DNA from: Pseudomonas sp. MWU15-20650
GTDB taxonomy: Bacteria > Pseudomonadota > Gammaproteobacteria > Pseudomonadales > Pseudomonadaceae
DNA length: 64,000 nucleotides
Direction: 5' to 3'
Assembly (NCBI RefSeq): GCF_023242475.1
Contig: NZ_JALJFG010000024.1
Span: 1-64,000 of the forward strand
A program made the position numbers and the translations under genes. Below, piece by piece: positions 41,872 through 50,972 of the stretch (position 1 is its first letter; every line of letters starts with the position of its first letter). The notes beneath the pieces were generated by a model. The model saw only the letters and a program-made list of their open reading frames with translations, was not told the origin of the DNA and searched no databases.

Positions 41872-43850
41872 ATCACCAGGTAGGCTTCGCCGGTCTGGCC
41901 GCAGGTCAGGTTGGCACCGACGTTCACATTCGCCAGGCTGATGCCCAGCATGTTCAGCAGGTTGTTGAGAATCGGGTTGAGCAGTGGACCGAGCAGGTTA
42001 TCCACCACCGGCGTGACGATGGCGCTGACGCCGCTGAGCAGCGATACCGTGTTGGCGATCAGGCTGCCCAATGGATTGCTGCCCACCGGTTGGTAAGCCG
42101 TAATGCTCACGCCGTTGAGAGCGGTGGTAAGTCCACTTACCAAGTCGGTAGCCGGGAGCGTAGCCTGATAGAACGGTGTTAGCCCCACGTTAGGTGGTAT
42201 GGCATACGGCGTCGTACTGGAAAACACCAGGGATTGGGTGCTGTTGCTCCCTGCAATAGAGCTTTGCACCTTGATCGCAATTCCCCCAGCAGCAAACGGC
42301 ACACGGGCACCACAACTGCCGATACCAAGGATTTCATGGCAAGTCTTGGTACCGATATCGACCAGCGTCAAGGGCGACACGGTCATAGGCTGAGTGGTGG
42401 AAAAAGCATAGTCGATAGTGCCTACATTCAACGAGGCTAACGAGGAGGTGGTGTTGGCCGTGAGGCTCTTGGTCCCGGCACTGCCCGTCGGACAACTGTA
42501 AGCGCTGACATAACTGCTGGCCCCACCGGCATCCAGCACGATGTTGAGCGGCAGATTGCCCTGCATCAACAACAAATCCAACTGCTGGCACCCCGCCCCC
42601 AACAGACACAACGCCGAGTTCAGCGTGGTCACCAGGTTCAAGCTCAACAAGCCGTTGACCACCGGCGTCAGCGGCCCCACCAGATTATTCACCGCCGTGG
42701 TCAGCCCCGACAAACTACTCAGTATTGGCAGACTGACCGTCACCTCGGTGCGCACTTGGGCGGTGCGCACATAAATCCCATTCGGGCCCATCGGGTTGGC
42801 CACTGCCAGCGCCGGGTTACCGATCGCCGACAACTGCGGCGGCTCGATCACCTTGACCTGGGTGATGATGTTCGCCAGCCCCAGCAGGCTTACCGGCAAG
42901 GTCGCGCCTACCGCACTCTGGCTATTGGAGAGTTGCACCACGCCCTGGATCAGTTGAAACACCTGGAGGTTGGCATTCAACGCCGCAGCCGTGGTGCCCG
43001 CCTGCAGTTGCAGGATCTGCCCGAGGGTCAGGGGCGCCTGGTTGATCGCGGCGACTTGCAAGTTACCCAGGGCGGTCAACACATCGGCTGTGGCGCCGTT
43101 GGCGGTCAGCACGGTGATGGCGGCCTGAATCAGCTGAGTCGCGGTGACGTGGGTGTTGAGCAATTGGGTGTAGTTACCGGCGGCCACATTCAGGTTGATC
43201 GCCAGTTGGTTGAGGTAACTGAGCAGGTTGATATTGGTATTGAGCAGGCCATTCCAACCGGCAACGGTCAGGTTGACGTTACCGCCGAGCAACCCACTGA
43301 ACAGCGGGTTCAACAAGCTCGCATTGGCGGTATTGACGCTGGCCAGCGTGCTGTTGATGGTCAACTGCGCCAGCGAGGGGGCGGGCATCGCCGCCACGGC
43401 GGTCGCCGTCAATACCGTGTTCAGGCTCACCGGGGTGCCGGACGTCAGCGCCCAGGCTCCGGCTGCAATGCTGGTTGGAACGGTGTTGCTGACCACCACC
43501 TGAATCGCGGACGACAGCGCCGGGTTTGCACTGAACGTGCGCATGCCCGAAGCACCGGTAGCCACCGAGCCACAGGTGGTCACCAGGGTATTACCGTTAC
43601 CCACCACAAAATGATTACGCGCCACACTCTGTGCAGCGAAGGCCGCCGCGCTCGAACCGGCCAGGCAGGTGCCGCCGCGGCTGACGGCCTCCAGCGCCGC
43701 GGTGTCCGCCACGCTTTGCAACTGACGCTTGGCCAGGTACAAACGGCCGCTGTCGATCACCAGCAATGTACACACCAACGCCAGTACCAACACGCCAACG
43801 GCCATGATGCCGATTGCACCACCTTGTCTGGAACGCAGTCGGGGAGACAT
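41868..43850 (-). CDS. tadG: TadG-like pilus assembly protein
   Basis: A 660-residue protein with the TadE/TadG N-terminal anchor (RQGGAIGIMAVGVLVLALVC followed by DSGRLYLAKRQLQSVADTAA). The rest is a long periplasmic region poor in charged residues. In P. aeruginosa tadG is in the tad operon beside pprB; here it is alone on the reverse strand, after the kinase gene, with which it overlaps by a few bases. Function as a pseudopilin or pilus anchor is inferred from family. Confidence 0.86.
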   Translation of the reverse strand: MSPRLRSRQGGAIGIMAVGVLVLALVCTLLVIDSGRLYLAKRQLQSVADTAALEAVSRGGTCLAGSSAAAFAAQSVARNHFVVGNGNTLVTTCGSVATGASGMRTFSANPALSSAIQVVVSNTVPTSIAAGAWALTSGTPVSLNTVLTATAVAAMPAPSLAQLTINSTLASVNTANASLLNPLFSGLLGGNVNLTVAGWNGLLNTNINLLSYLNQLAINLNVAAGNYTQLLNTHVTATQLIQAAITVLTANGATADVLTALGNLQVAAINQAPLTLGQILQLQAGTTAAALNANLQVFQLIQGVVQLSNSQSAVGATLPVSLLGLANIITQVKVIEPPQLSAIGNPALAVANPMGPNGIYVRTAQVRTEVTVSLPILSSLSGLTTAVNNLVGPLTPVVNGLLSLNLVTTLNSALCLLGAGCQQLDLLLMQGNLPLNIVLDAGGASSYVSAYSCPTGSAGTKSLTANTTSSLASLNVGTIDYAFSTTQPMTVSPLTLVDIGTKTCHEILGIGSCGARVPFAAGGIAIKVQSSIAGSNSTQSLVFSSTTPYAIPPNVGLTPFYQATLPATDLVSGLTTALNGVSITAYQPVGSNPLGSLIANTVSLLSGVSAIVTPVVDNLLGPLLNPILNNLLNMLGISLANVNVGANLTCGQTGEAYLVI

Positions 43851-43992
43851 CGAGCACTCCTGTGCCGGCGGGTTGCCGAGCGCTTACTCTCCTGGGGTTT
43901 AGCTGAGTGTAGACAAGGGCTGGAAGTGGTGAAGATCAAATGCGGCGAGGGAGCTGAACGGGTCAAGAAACCCGGGCGACAGTTGCGCCGCC

Positions 43993-44025
43993 TTCGGGAG
44001 CAAGCCCCCTCCCACAGGGGGCATG
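43993..44025. repeat. Single REP element
   Basis: CGGGAGCAAGCCCCCTCCCA followed by CAGGGGGC is one half of the REP pair seen elsewhere in this window, without its mirror partner. It lies in the 188-base gap before tadG, between two reverse-strand genes. Confidence 0.65.
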
Positions 44026-44038
44026 GGGTGATCGTTAG

Positions 44039-44596
44039 TCAGTGTGGCGGGTAGTTGGCGAGGATTTTGGTCACCGTGTTACGGATGGCATTACTGCGAT
44101 CCTGCGGATTCGGTGTGCTGGCCATCATCTGCTCGTCGCTGCCACGCCACACCAGCTTGCCGTCCTTGCCGTCCAGCAGGTCGATCTGCAGGGTCGCCAC
44201 CTTGTAGGTGATGTTGCGCGTTTCGTTGTACATCGGCCCACCCCAGTAGCCATTCCAGGGGCCACCCCAAGCGCCGCCGTAGTTAGTGGTGACTTGTTGC
44301 TGGCGGTCTTCGACGATCAGGTACGCCTGCACGTTCAAGTCGGCCTTGGTGCCGGCCGCGGCTGGACGCAGGCCGCGCTGGTCAAGTTGTTCGCCTACCG
44401 CCTGGCGGACGCGCTGTTCGGTCAGGTCACTCTTGATCCGGGGGTCATCGGGACGATACTGCAACGCCGGCTCTTTCCAGGCCCAACTGCGGTATGCAGC
44501 GAAGTCGCGGCTGGCGTCGAAATCGTGATTGACCTGACTGGTCTGGCAACCGCCCAGCAACACAACAACAGCAAGTGCAGCAATGCGACGAAGCAT
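44039..44596 (-). CDS. DUF4136 lipoprotein (first of a tandem pair)
   Basis: A 185-residue lipoprotein; LGGC gives Cys17. The DUF4136 core is visible: FAAYRSWAWKEPAL, VRQAVGEQLDQRGLRPA, LLDGKDGKLVWRGSDEQM and IRNTVTKILANYPP. A Gly/Trp/Asn loop (GGAWGGPWNGYWGG) lies in the middle. The function of the family is not known. The next gene upstream on this strand is a clear paralogue. Confidence 0.85.
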   Translation of the reverse strand: MLRRIAALAVVVLLGGCQTSQVNHDFDASRDFAAYRSWAWKEPALQYRPDDPRIKSDLTEQRVRQAVGEQLDQRGLRPAAAGTKADLNVQAYLIVEDRQQQVTTNYGGAWGGPWNGYWGGPMYNETRNITYKVATLQIDLLDGKDGKLVWRGSDEQMMASTPNPQDRSNAIRNTVTKILANYPPH

Positions 44597-44640
44597 GGTT
44601 TATCTCCAAAAGACGGCTGAGCCTGAGATGAGAATAGCTG

Positions 44641-45243
44641 CTAACTGGGCGGATAGGCAGTCATTGCCTTCTGCATCGCTTCGCGCAATGCATCAGCGCG
44701 TTCGCTCAGGCTGCCCTGGCTGGTGGTTTCGGCGCTGGTGCTCCAGACGGGCTGACGAGTACGAGCATCGAACAGGCTGATGCGTGCCACCGCAACCGTT
44801 ACCTCATAGGTGCGCACCACCGGCACCGTGTTGTACATGCCATAGCCGTTGCCATAGCGGTTATAGCCGCCATAGCCGTAGCCATAATCGTCCTGGACCT
44901 GGCGCAGGCGTTTTTCCAGGCGCACATCAGCGCTCACCAGCAGGTCGGGCATACGGTTGTCATGCAGGGGGCGCAAGCCACGCTGGTCGAGGGCGCCGCT
45001 GACCGCTTCGGCTATCTGCGCCGAGTCGGCCCAAGCCGAGCCTGCCGGCAGTTGGCCGTTGAGCCAGCCCCAACTGCGGTAGGCGCCGTAGTCGCGCACC
45101 GGCGCCGGGTAGGCACTGGCATCAAAGGTATTGGCCGCCTGGGCAGGCGCCGGCGGCATGGGCGCCGAAGCGGCCACGTAGGGATTGGGGCTGGAACAAG
45201 CCCCCAGACCGAGGGACAACACGATCAAACCGAGACGACGCAT
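44641..45243 (-). CDS. DUF4136 lipoprotein (second of a tandem pair)
   Basis: A 200-residue lipoprotein; LGAC gives Cys16, followed by two Ser. It shares the core with its neighbour: YGAYRSWGWLNGQLP, EAVSGALDQRGLRPL, LFDARTRQPVWSTSAETT and EAMQKAMTAYPP. Its central loop is Gly/Tyr/Asn-rich (YGYGYGGYNRYGNGY). The matching architecture indicates gene duplication. Probably co-transcribed with the 44039 gene, 44 bases apart. Confidence 0.85.
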   Translation of the reverse strand: MRRLGLIVLSLGLGACSSPNPYVAASAPMPPAPAQAANTFDASAYPAPVRDYGAYRSWGWLNGQLPAGSAWADSAQIAEAVSGALDQRGLRPLHDNRMPDLLVSADVRLEKRLRQVQDDYGYGYGGYNRYGNGYGMYNTVPVVRTYEVTVAVARISLFDARTRQPVWSTSAETTSQGSLSERADALREAMQKAMTAYPPS

Positions 45244-45267
45244 TTTGACCTCCGCAAACTGGGCCGC

Positions 45268-46017
45268 TTAAACCGGACGGCAAATCCAGTGCAAATAACG
45301 CCCAAGTCCGGCAAAGCTTGGGTGACGACGGTGAGCGAGTTCCATCTCCAACAAATCCTGTAAATCGGCGCGGGCCTGGAATTCCACCGGCATATAGTCG
45401 TGGAACACCCGCACACCACTTTGGCTTTCGACCTGCCACAACCCCTCGAGCCGCGCCGCCAACTCCCTTGGGTCGAGGGGCTGCTGCGGCGTGAGGCTCT
45501 GCTTTTCGCCGGCCATATCGTTCTTGCGCATTTTGCGGAAGTGGCCTTTGAGCAGGTTGCGGTAAATCAACGCATCACGGTTGTAGAACGCCAACGACAA
45601 CCAGCCACCGGGTACCGTCAACTGGTGCAGCACCGGCAGGATCGCATGGGGTTCGGCCAGCCACTCCAGTACCGCGTGGCACAGCACCAGGTCGTAGGGT
45701 TCGGTGAGCTGGCCGAGCAGGTCTTGCCACGGCGCATGGATAAAGGTCGCCGTCTGCCCGGCATCGGCGAAGCGTTGGCGCGCGCCCTCGAGCATCGGTT
45801 CGGCGGGCTCGGCCAGGGTCACCTGGTGGCCACGCTCGGCCAGCCACAGCGACATATGCCCCAGGCCCGCGCCGATATCCAGCACGCGCAACGGGCGCTC
45901 GGGCAGCGCTTCGAGCAGGTCGGCCTGGAGCACCGCCAGGCGAATCGCGCCTTTGGCGCCCCCATAGATTTTCTCGGCAAAGCGCGTGGCCAACTGGTCG
46001 AAATGACGATCACTCAT
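45268..46017 (-). CDS. cmoM: CmoM-like SAM-dependent methyltransferase
   Basis: A 249-residue class I methyltransferase. The SAM loop is VLDIGAGLGHMSLWLAERG (near residue 48), with the acidic residue at LAEPAEPML and LVLCHAVLEWLAEP later. The end (HRRHPSFAGLGRYLHWICRP) matches the CmoM/SmtA group, which methylates carboxymethoxyuridine at tRNA position 34. I chose the ATG at 46017, where homologues begin MSDRHFDQLA-like. It overlaps the MazG-like gene by a few bases. Confidence 0.85.
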   Translation of the reverse strand: MSDRHFDQLATRFAEKIYGGAKGAIRLAVLQADLLEALPERPLRVLDIGAGLGHMSLWLAERGHQVTLAEPAEPMLEGARQRFADAGQTATFIHAPWQDLLGQLTEPYDLVLCHAVLEWLAEPHAILPVLHQLTVPGGWLSLAFYNRDALIYRNLLKGHFRKMRKNDMAGEKQSLTPQQPLDPRELAARLEGLWQVESQSGVRVFHDYMPVEFQARADLQDLLEMELAHRRHPSFAGLGRYLHWICRPV

Positions 46018-46318
46018 GGGCAAACCGCCGTTCGCTGTCGGCCAGTTTGGCGCGCACCACCTCATTCATATCCAGGCCCAGCTCACTGCACAGCAACAGC
46101 AGATACAGCACGATATCGCCGACTTCCTGGCCGGCGTGGGCGAGTTTGTCGGCGGGTAACTGGCGCGACTGGTCTTCGGTCAGCCATTGGAAGATTTCCA
46201 CCAGCTCAGCCATTTCCACGCTGGCGGCCATGGCCAGGTTTTTCGGGCTGTGGAACGGCTTCCAGTCGTTGGTATCGCGGATACGGTGCAGGCGTTCGGT
46301 GAGGTGTACGAGGTTCAT
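46010..46318 (-). CDS. MazG-like nucleotide pyrophosphohydrolase
   Basis: A 102-residue all-alpha NTP-pyrophosphatase. The metal-binding EExxE/ExxD helices are seen as EMAELVEIFQWL and EVGDIVLYLLLL. Such small proteins hydrolyse non-canonical or excess nucleotides (dCTPase-like). It leads a two-gene unit with cmoM. Confidence 0.87.
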   Translation of the reverse strand: MNLVHLTERLHRIRDTNDWKPFHSPKNLAMAASVEMAELVEIFQWLTEDQSRQLPADKLAHAGQEVGDIVLYLLLLCSELGLDMNEVVRAKLADSERRFAHE

Positions 46319-46480
46319 GACAGGCTCCTGAAGGCGTATAGCTTCGGGCGGATGATTAGCGAAGGCAAGTGATTCCCTGCACGCCGTAAACCTCTATGCT
46401 AGAAGGGAACTCGCCTGCGCCAATAACGACCAAAGGCTCAGGTCCGGCAGCTACGCCTACCTTTTCATCAGGACACACAC

Positions 46481-46771
46481 ATGCAAACAGATTTTTTCGG
46501 CTGGCTGGGTCTTAAAATCGGCCAGATCATCCACTTTATCGTCGAGTTGTTCAGCGGGCTGTTCAACACGCTGTCCCATGCCGGCGGCGACTTTGTCGAC
46601 GGGCTGGCCAAATCCCTGGGCATGGACACGTCGATCATCAGCATCATCACCCTGCTCATCGGCCTGATGCTGCTGTACTCGGCGGTGCGCGCGTTTATGC
46701 GGGCCTCGATCATCATGGGGATCATCTGGTTGATGCTGGGCCTCTGGCTGCTCAGTTGGGTCGTGCATTAA
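46481..46771 (+). CDS. Small hydrophobic membrane protein, 96 residues
   Basis: The start MQTDFFGWLGLKIGQIIHFI is amphipathic, and two strong membrane segments follow (SIISIITLLIGLMLLYSAV and ASIIMGIIWLMLGLWLLSWV). I do not recognise a family. An AGGA-type site precedes the ATG. The MATE exporter gene starts 3 bases after its stop, so translation of that gene is probably coupled to this one. Confidence 0.75.
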   Translation: MQTDFFGWLGLKIGQIIHFIVELFSGLFNTLSHAGGDFVDGLAKSLGMDTSIISIITLLIGLMLLYSAVRAFMRASIIMGIIWLMLGLWLLSWVVH

Positions 46772-46774
46772 TAC

Positions 46775-48118
46775 TTGAAAACGCACACCTTACTCACCGA
46801 CTGGCGCGACCGCCCCACCCATCGACGCGTCTGGTCCCTGGCCGCGCCGATGATTTTGTCCAATATCTCGGTGCCGCTGGTCGCCCTGGTCGACAGCATG
46901 GTCATCGGCCACCTGCCCCACGCTCACCAATTGGGTGCCGTGGCGGTGGGGGCCAGCCTCTATACCTTCCTGGCCTGGGCCATGGGCTTTCTGCGCATGG
47001 GCGCAACCGGTTTCGCCGCACAAGCCGCCGGGCGCGGTGACGGCGCCGCACTCCGGCAAATCCTGCTGCAAGGTCTGTTGCTGGCGCTGGGCTTGGCGAT
47101 GCTATTGGGCACAGTGGGCATTCCGCTGAGCCATCTGGCATTGGAGTGGATGCAACCGTCCCCCGAATTGAATCAACTGACCCGCGAGTTTTTCCACACC
47201 CGCTTGTTCGGCTTGCCCGCCGCACTGGCCAGCTATGCCTTGGTCGGCTGGTTCCTGGGCACACAGAACGCCCGCGCGCCGTTGGCGATTCTGTTGACCA
47301 CCAACCTGGTCAACATCGCGCTCAACCTTTGGTTCGTTCTCGGCCTGGACTGGGGCGTGGTCGGCTCCGCACGCGCCTCGGTAGTCGCCGAGTGGACCGG
47401 CGCCCTGCTCGGCCTGGCCCTCACGCAAAAAGCCCTGCGCGCCTATCCCGGGCATATCGCCTGGGTTGCATTAAGGCAATGGCAAAGCTGGCGCCCGCTG
47501 CTGGCAGTGAACCGCGATATCTTCATCCGCAGCCTGGCGCTGCAATCGGTATTTTTCATGATCACGGTGCAAGGCGCACGCTTGGGCGATGCCACGGTGG
47601 CGGCCAATGCCCTCTTGCTCAACGGCCTGCTGCTGACCGCCCACGCCCTGGACGGCTTGGCACACGCGGTAGAAGCGTTATGCGGGCACGCCATCGGCGC
47701 CCATGATCGCCAGGCGTTGCGCCGTTCATTGGTGGTTGCCTGCGGCTGGTCATTGATCGCCAGTGTAGGGTTCGCCTTGCTGTTCACCTTTGCCGGGCAC
47801 CTGTTTATCGCCCTGCAAACCGATATCCCCAGCGTGCGCGAAACCGCCGACGTTTACCTGCCTTACCTCGCGGTACTGCCCTTGATTGCGGTGTGGAGTT
47901 ACTTACTGGACGGGCTATTTATCGGCGCCACCCGCGCGCGGGAAATGCGCAATGGCATGCTGCTGACGGTGGTTATTCTGCTGCCGTTTGCCTGGCTGTT
48001 GCAGCCGTACGGCAACCACGGTTTGTGGATAACTTTCCTGCTGTTCATGGTGGTGCGCAGCCTGACGTTGTGGGCGATTGCCTGGCGCTTGAATCGGCAA
48101 GATCAGTGGCTGGGATAA
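46775..48118 (+). CDS. MATE-family (DinF-like) multidrug exporter
   Basis: A 447-residue, 12-helix MATE transporter of the DinF branch (VWSLAAPMILSNISVPLVAL at the start, a second-half LNGLLLTAHALDGLAHAVEA). It uses a proton or sodium gradient to expel drugs or metabolites. The start is probably TTG at 46775, since the residues THTLLTDWRDRPTHR before the first helix look conserved and no ATG lies before 46850. No separate ribosome site is seen, consistent with coupling to the small upstream gene. Confidence 0.87.
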   Translation: MKTHTLLTDWRDRPTHRRVWSLAAPMILSNISVPLVALVDSMVIGHLPHAHQLGAVAVGASLYTFLAWAMGFLRMGATGFAAQAAGRGDGAALRQILLQGLLLALGLAMLLGTVGIPLSHLALEWMQPSPELNQLTREFFHTRLFGLPAALASYALVGWFLGTQNARAPLAILLTTNLVNIALNLWFVLGLDWGVVGSARASVVAEWTGALLGLALTQKALRAYPGHIAWVALRQWQSWRPLLAVNRDIFIRSLALQSVFFMITVQGARLGDATVAANALLLNGLLLTAHALDGLAHAVEALCGHAIGAHDRQALRRSLVVACGWSLIASVGFALLFTFAGHLFIALQTDIPSVRETADVYLPYLAVLPLIAVWSYLLDGLFIGATRAREMRNGMLLTVVILLPFAWLLQPYGNHGLWITFLLFMVVRSLTLWAIAWRLNRQDQWLG

Positions 48119-48180
48119 ATGTGCTCGGCAATGGCCGAGATCATTCAGCCCCGCTAAAACTTCAGGACTCGCAGTGATCA

Positions 48181-48275
48181 AAATGTGGAAGGGGGCTTGC
48201 TCCCGATCGCGGTGTATCAGGCAACTGAATTGCGACTGATCTACCGCTATCGGGAGCAAGCCCCCTCCTACACTG
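48181..48275. repeat. REPIN: inverted pair of REP elements
   Basis: AAGGGGGCTTGCTCCCGATC (from 48189) and its mirror CTATCGGGAGCAAGCCCCCT (from 48247) enclose about 45 bases. It fills the gap between the MATE gene and convergent speA and may end both transcripts. Same family as 20023 and 56588. Confidence 0.85.
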
Positions 48276-48293
48276 ACGCTCTGTCGACTGTGC

Positions 48294-50207
48294 TTACGAC
48301 GACAGGTACGAAGAACGTGTCAGCCCCAGGCGCAACGCATCCAGGAACTGCGTACGCTCACTGGCGCTGATCTTCGCGCTCGCGCATTTGTCGCGGTAAT
48401 GAGTCATCAACTCCTCCGGCGACAAGTGCACATAGCGCAGCATGTCTTCGATGGTGTCGTGGGTCTCGATACCGGCGCTGTACACCGAACCGTCTTCACG
48501 CTGGTAGATGTTCACCGAGTCGGTGTCGCCGAAGAGGTTGTGCATATCACCGAGGATTTCCTGGTAAGCGCCCACCAGGAAGATGCCCAGCAAGTAGTCT
48601 TCCCCCTCATTCAAGGCGTGCACCGGCAAGCTGGTCTCGATGCTCTGCTCGTCAACGTATTGCTTGATCTTGCCGTCAGAGTCGCAGGTCAGGTCTTGCA
48701 GCACGGCGCGGCGCAGCGGCTCTTCGTCAAGACGGTGCAGCGGCAGGATCGGCAATACCTGGCCGATGGCCCAAGTGTCCGGCAGGCTCTGGAATACCGA
48801 GAAGTTGCAGATGTACTTGTCGGCCAGCTTGTCGTTGAGTTCGTCCAGCACTTGGCGGTGCGAGCGCTGGCGAGCTTTCAACGAGTTGTGCAGGCGGCGG
48901 CACACGGCGAAGTAGCACTGTTCGGCCAGGGCCTTTTCCGCCAGGGTCAGTTTGCCATCGGCGTACTGGGTAGCCACGTCGCTCATGTAGTGAGTGGCAC
49001 GCCAGTAGGTTTCAGTGACCATCTCGATGTCGGTCGGGCCGAGCAGGTCCACCAGCCACTGCACGGTTTCCGGCAGGCTTTCCTTGTTTTCGATGAACGG
49101 GATTTCGTCGTTGTGCTTCTCGACGTCAGTCACCTGCACCACCAGCATGGCGTGGTGGGCGGTCAGGGAACGCCCGCTTTCGGAGAAAATGTTCGGATGC
49201 GGCAGGCTCTGCGCATCGCAGAATTCCTTGAGCATGCCCACCACCACACCGGCGTAGTCGTCCATGTCGTAGTTGATCGAGCTGGCGTTACGCGAGTGGG
49301 TGCCGTCGTAGTCCACGCCCAACCCACCGCCCACGTCGATGTGGTCTACCGGCAGGCCGAGGTTACGCAGTTCGCCGTAGTAACGGATGGCTTCCTTGAA
49401 ACCGTGCTGGTAGTCGGCCAGGTTGGCGATCTGCGAGCCCATGTGGAAGTGCAGCAAGCGAATGCCCTGGTCCAGGCCCGCAGCGCGGAAGCGCTCGACC
49501 ACCGACAGCAACTGCGCCGCCGACAAACCGAACTTGGATTTCTCGCCACCGGTGTCCGCCCATTTGCTCGATGCCAACGACGACAAGCGCACGCGCAGGC
49601 CAACCTGCGGCTTGACCTTGAGGCTCGCCGCCTCTTCGATCACCAGGCCCACTTCGGACTCTTTCTCGATCACGATAAAGACGTTGTGGCCGAGCTTCTG
49701 GCCCATCAGCGCAAGGCGGATGAATTCGCGGTCTTTATAGCCGTTGCAGACGATGGTACCGCCCTTCGGCGCCAACGCCAGCACGGCCAGCAGTTCAGGC
49801 TTGGAGCCCGCTTCCAGGCCGATGGAAACGTTCTGGGTGGCGATGATGTTCTCGATCACCGCTTCTTGCTGGTTCACCTTGATCGGGTACAGCGCGGTGT
49901 ACTTGCTCTGGTATTCCAGGCGTTCGATGTTGGAATCGAAGGCGCCGGTCAGTTGGCGTACACGGTCTTGCAGGATGTCGGGGAAACGCACCAGCAGCGG
50001 CAACGACAGACCGCTTTTGCGCAGTTCATCAACTTGCTCGTACAGATCGACGGGTGTGCTGTTCGGGCCGTTCGGACGAACTTCAACGCGACCGGCATCA
50101 TTGATCGCGAAATACCCGGCCCCCCAATGGCGAATTCCATAAACACTGCGGCTGTCCGCAACTGTCCATTGGCTGCCATCGTCTTTGCGTGTGCGTCGTA
50201 CGGACAT
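48294..50207 (-). CDS. speA: Biosynthetic arginine decarboxylase
   Basis: A 637-residue PLP enzyme of alanine-racemase fold type III that turns arginine into agmatine for polyamine synthesis. The cofactor lysine is in YPIKVNQQEAVI near residue 108. The glycine-rich phosphate segment is HIDVGGGLGVDYDGTHS. The length and both ends match SpeA. GGGGA precedes the ATG. It heads the conserved speA-yciH-nudix stretch and is divergent from nothing nearby; about 210 bases separate it from yciH on the same strand. Confidence 0.96.
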   Translation of the reverse strand: MSVRRTRKDDGSQWTVADSRSVYGIRHWGAGYFAINDAGRVEVRPNGPNSTPVDLYEQVDELRKSGLSLPLLVRFPDILQDRVRQLTGAFDSNIERLEYQSKYTALYPIKVNQQEAVIENIIATQNVSIGLEAGSKPELLAVLALAPKGGTIVCNGYKDREFIRLALMGQKLGHNVFIVIEKESEVGLVIEEAASLKVKPQVGLRVRLSSLASSKWADTGGEKSKFGLSAAQLLSVVERFRAAGLDQGIRLLHFHMGSQIANLADYQHGFKEAIRYYGELRNLGLPVDHIDVGGGLGVDYDGTHSRNASSINYDMDDYAGVVVGMLKEFCDAQSLPHPNIFSESGRSLTAHHAMLVVQVTDVEKHNDEIPFIENKESLPETVQWLVDLLGPTDIEMVTETYWRATHYMSDVATQYADGKLTLAEKALAEQCYFAVCRRLHNSLKARQRSHRQVLDELNDKLADKYICNFSVFQSLPDTWAIGQVLPILPLHRLDEEPLRRAVLQDLTCDSDGKIKQYVDEQSIETSLPVHALNEGEDYLLGIFLVGAYQEILGDMHNLFGDTDSVNIYQREDGSVYSAGIETHDTIEDMLRYVHLSPEELMTHYRDKCASAKISASERTQFLDALRLGLTRSSYLSS

Positions 50208-50346
50208 CGAAGTCCCCTATAAATGAAGTCGAAGGCACCGCCCCTATCAGAGGCTGGCGCAGTCTAAAGAATGAAAATGACGATTTGCCTGTAAGGGAGG
50301 TAGACCCCACTCGCAGGACAGAGTTTAGACACCGGTCAGGAACAGG

Positions 50347-50413
50347 CTCTGTGAAAACCATGGAGACGACAGTTCGCGTTCAGCAAACGGCGATCGGGGT
50401 GGGTTTCACAGAG
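50347..50413. repeat. Distant inverted repeat in the speA-yciH gap
   Basis: CTCTGTGAAA (50347-50356) is matched by TTTCACAGAG (50404-50413) across 47 bases. It lies between the speA start and the yciH stop. The long loop makes it a poor terminator. Apart from this, the 210-base gap 50208-50417 must carry the speA promoter, but no clear boxes were found. Confidence 0.4.
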
Positions 50414-50417
50414 GCTG

Positions 50418-50789
50418 CTAGCCGCCGGATTTCTTCGCCTTGTACCCAAGCTTGATCAGCTCGGCCAACAGCAGTTCGACGTGATCGCCCTGAATCTCGA
50501 TGACGCCGTCTTTCAACGCGCCACCGGTGCCACAACGTTTTTTCAACGTCGTGGCCAGCTCCTTCAGGGCCTCTTCGGCCAGGGGCACGCCGGTGATAGT
50601 CGTCACCGTCTTACCGCCACGGCCTTTGCTCTCGCGTCGCACGCGGGCAATGCCATCGCCTTCAGGGATCAGGGTCTGTTTGCAGGTACACGAATCCACG
50701 GGCTGACGACAGTCCGGGCAGTGTCGACCTGCGTCGGTGGAAAATACCAGGCCACCCAAGGCGGCGAAGGATGCGGCTTTTTTGGCCAC
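50418..50789 (-). CDS. yciH: SUI1/eIF1-family translation factor YciH
   Basis: A 123-residue protein with an N-terminal zinc-ribbon-like CPDCRQPVDSCTC and the SUI1 fold (ESKGRGGKTVTTITGVPLAE, then LKKRCGTGGALKDGVIEIQG). Bacterial YciH can influence start-codon fidelity in vitro. I chose the GTG at 50789 because homologues begin with AKKAASFAALGGL and GAGGA lies before it. Confidence 0.9.
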   Translation of the reverse strand: MAKKAASFAALGGLVFSTDAGRHCPDCRQPVDSCTCKQTLIPEGDGIARVRRESKGRGGKTVTTITGVPLAEEALKELATTLKKRCGTGGALKDGVIEIQGDHVELLLAELIKLGYKAKKSGG

Positions 50790-50972
50790 CGGCAATCCTC
50801 TTCGGAGGATGAAGACTGATCGGTGCTCGCCAAGGAGGGTCACCGACCGCGAAGCCCCACTCAGGCAGGGGCAGCGCTACCGAACCGTAAAGATGGTTCG
50901 GGTGAAAAGTCGCGCAGTGTAACGGCAAAAAGCCGACTTGCTAAGAGCCAAATGGCGCCAATTTATGCAACT

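Noticed and set aside
42756..44054. A 432-codon plus-strand frame opposite tadG
   Set aside because: The translation is Gln/Arg/Gly/His-rich with no domains and runs into the gap beyond tadG. The reverse strand has a proper TadE/TadG N-terminus.
48399..50222. A 607-codon open frame on the plus strand opposite speA
   Set aside because: Its translation is low-complexity and His/Val/Gln-rich, with no recognisable domain. speA on the other strand is complete and conserved. It is the usual antisense shadow in GC-rich DNA.
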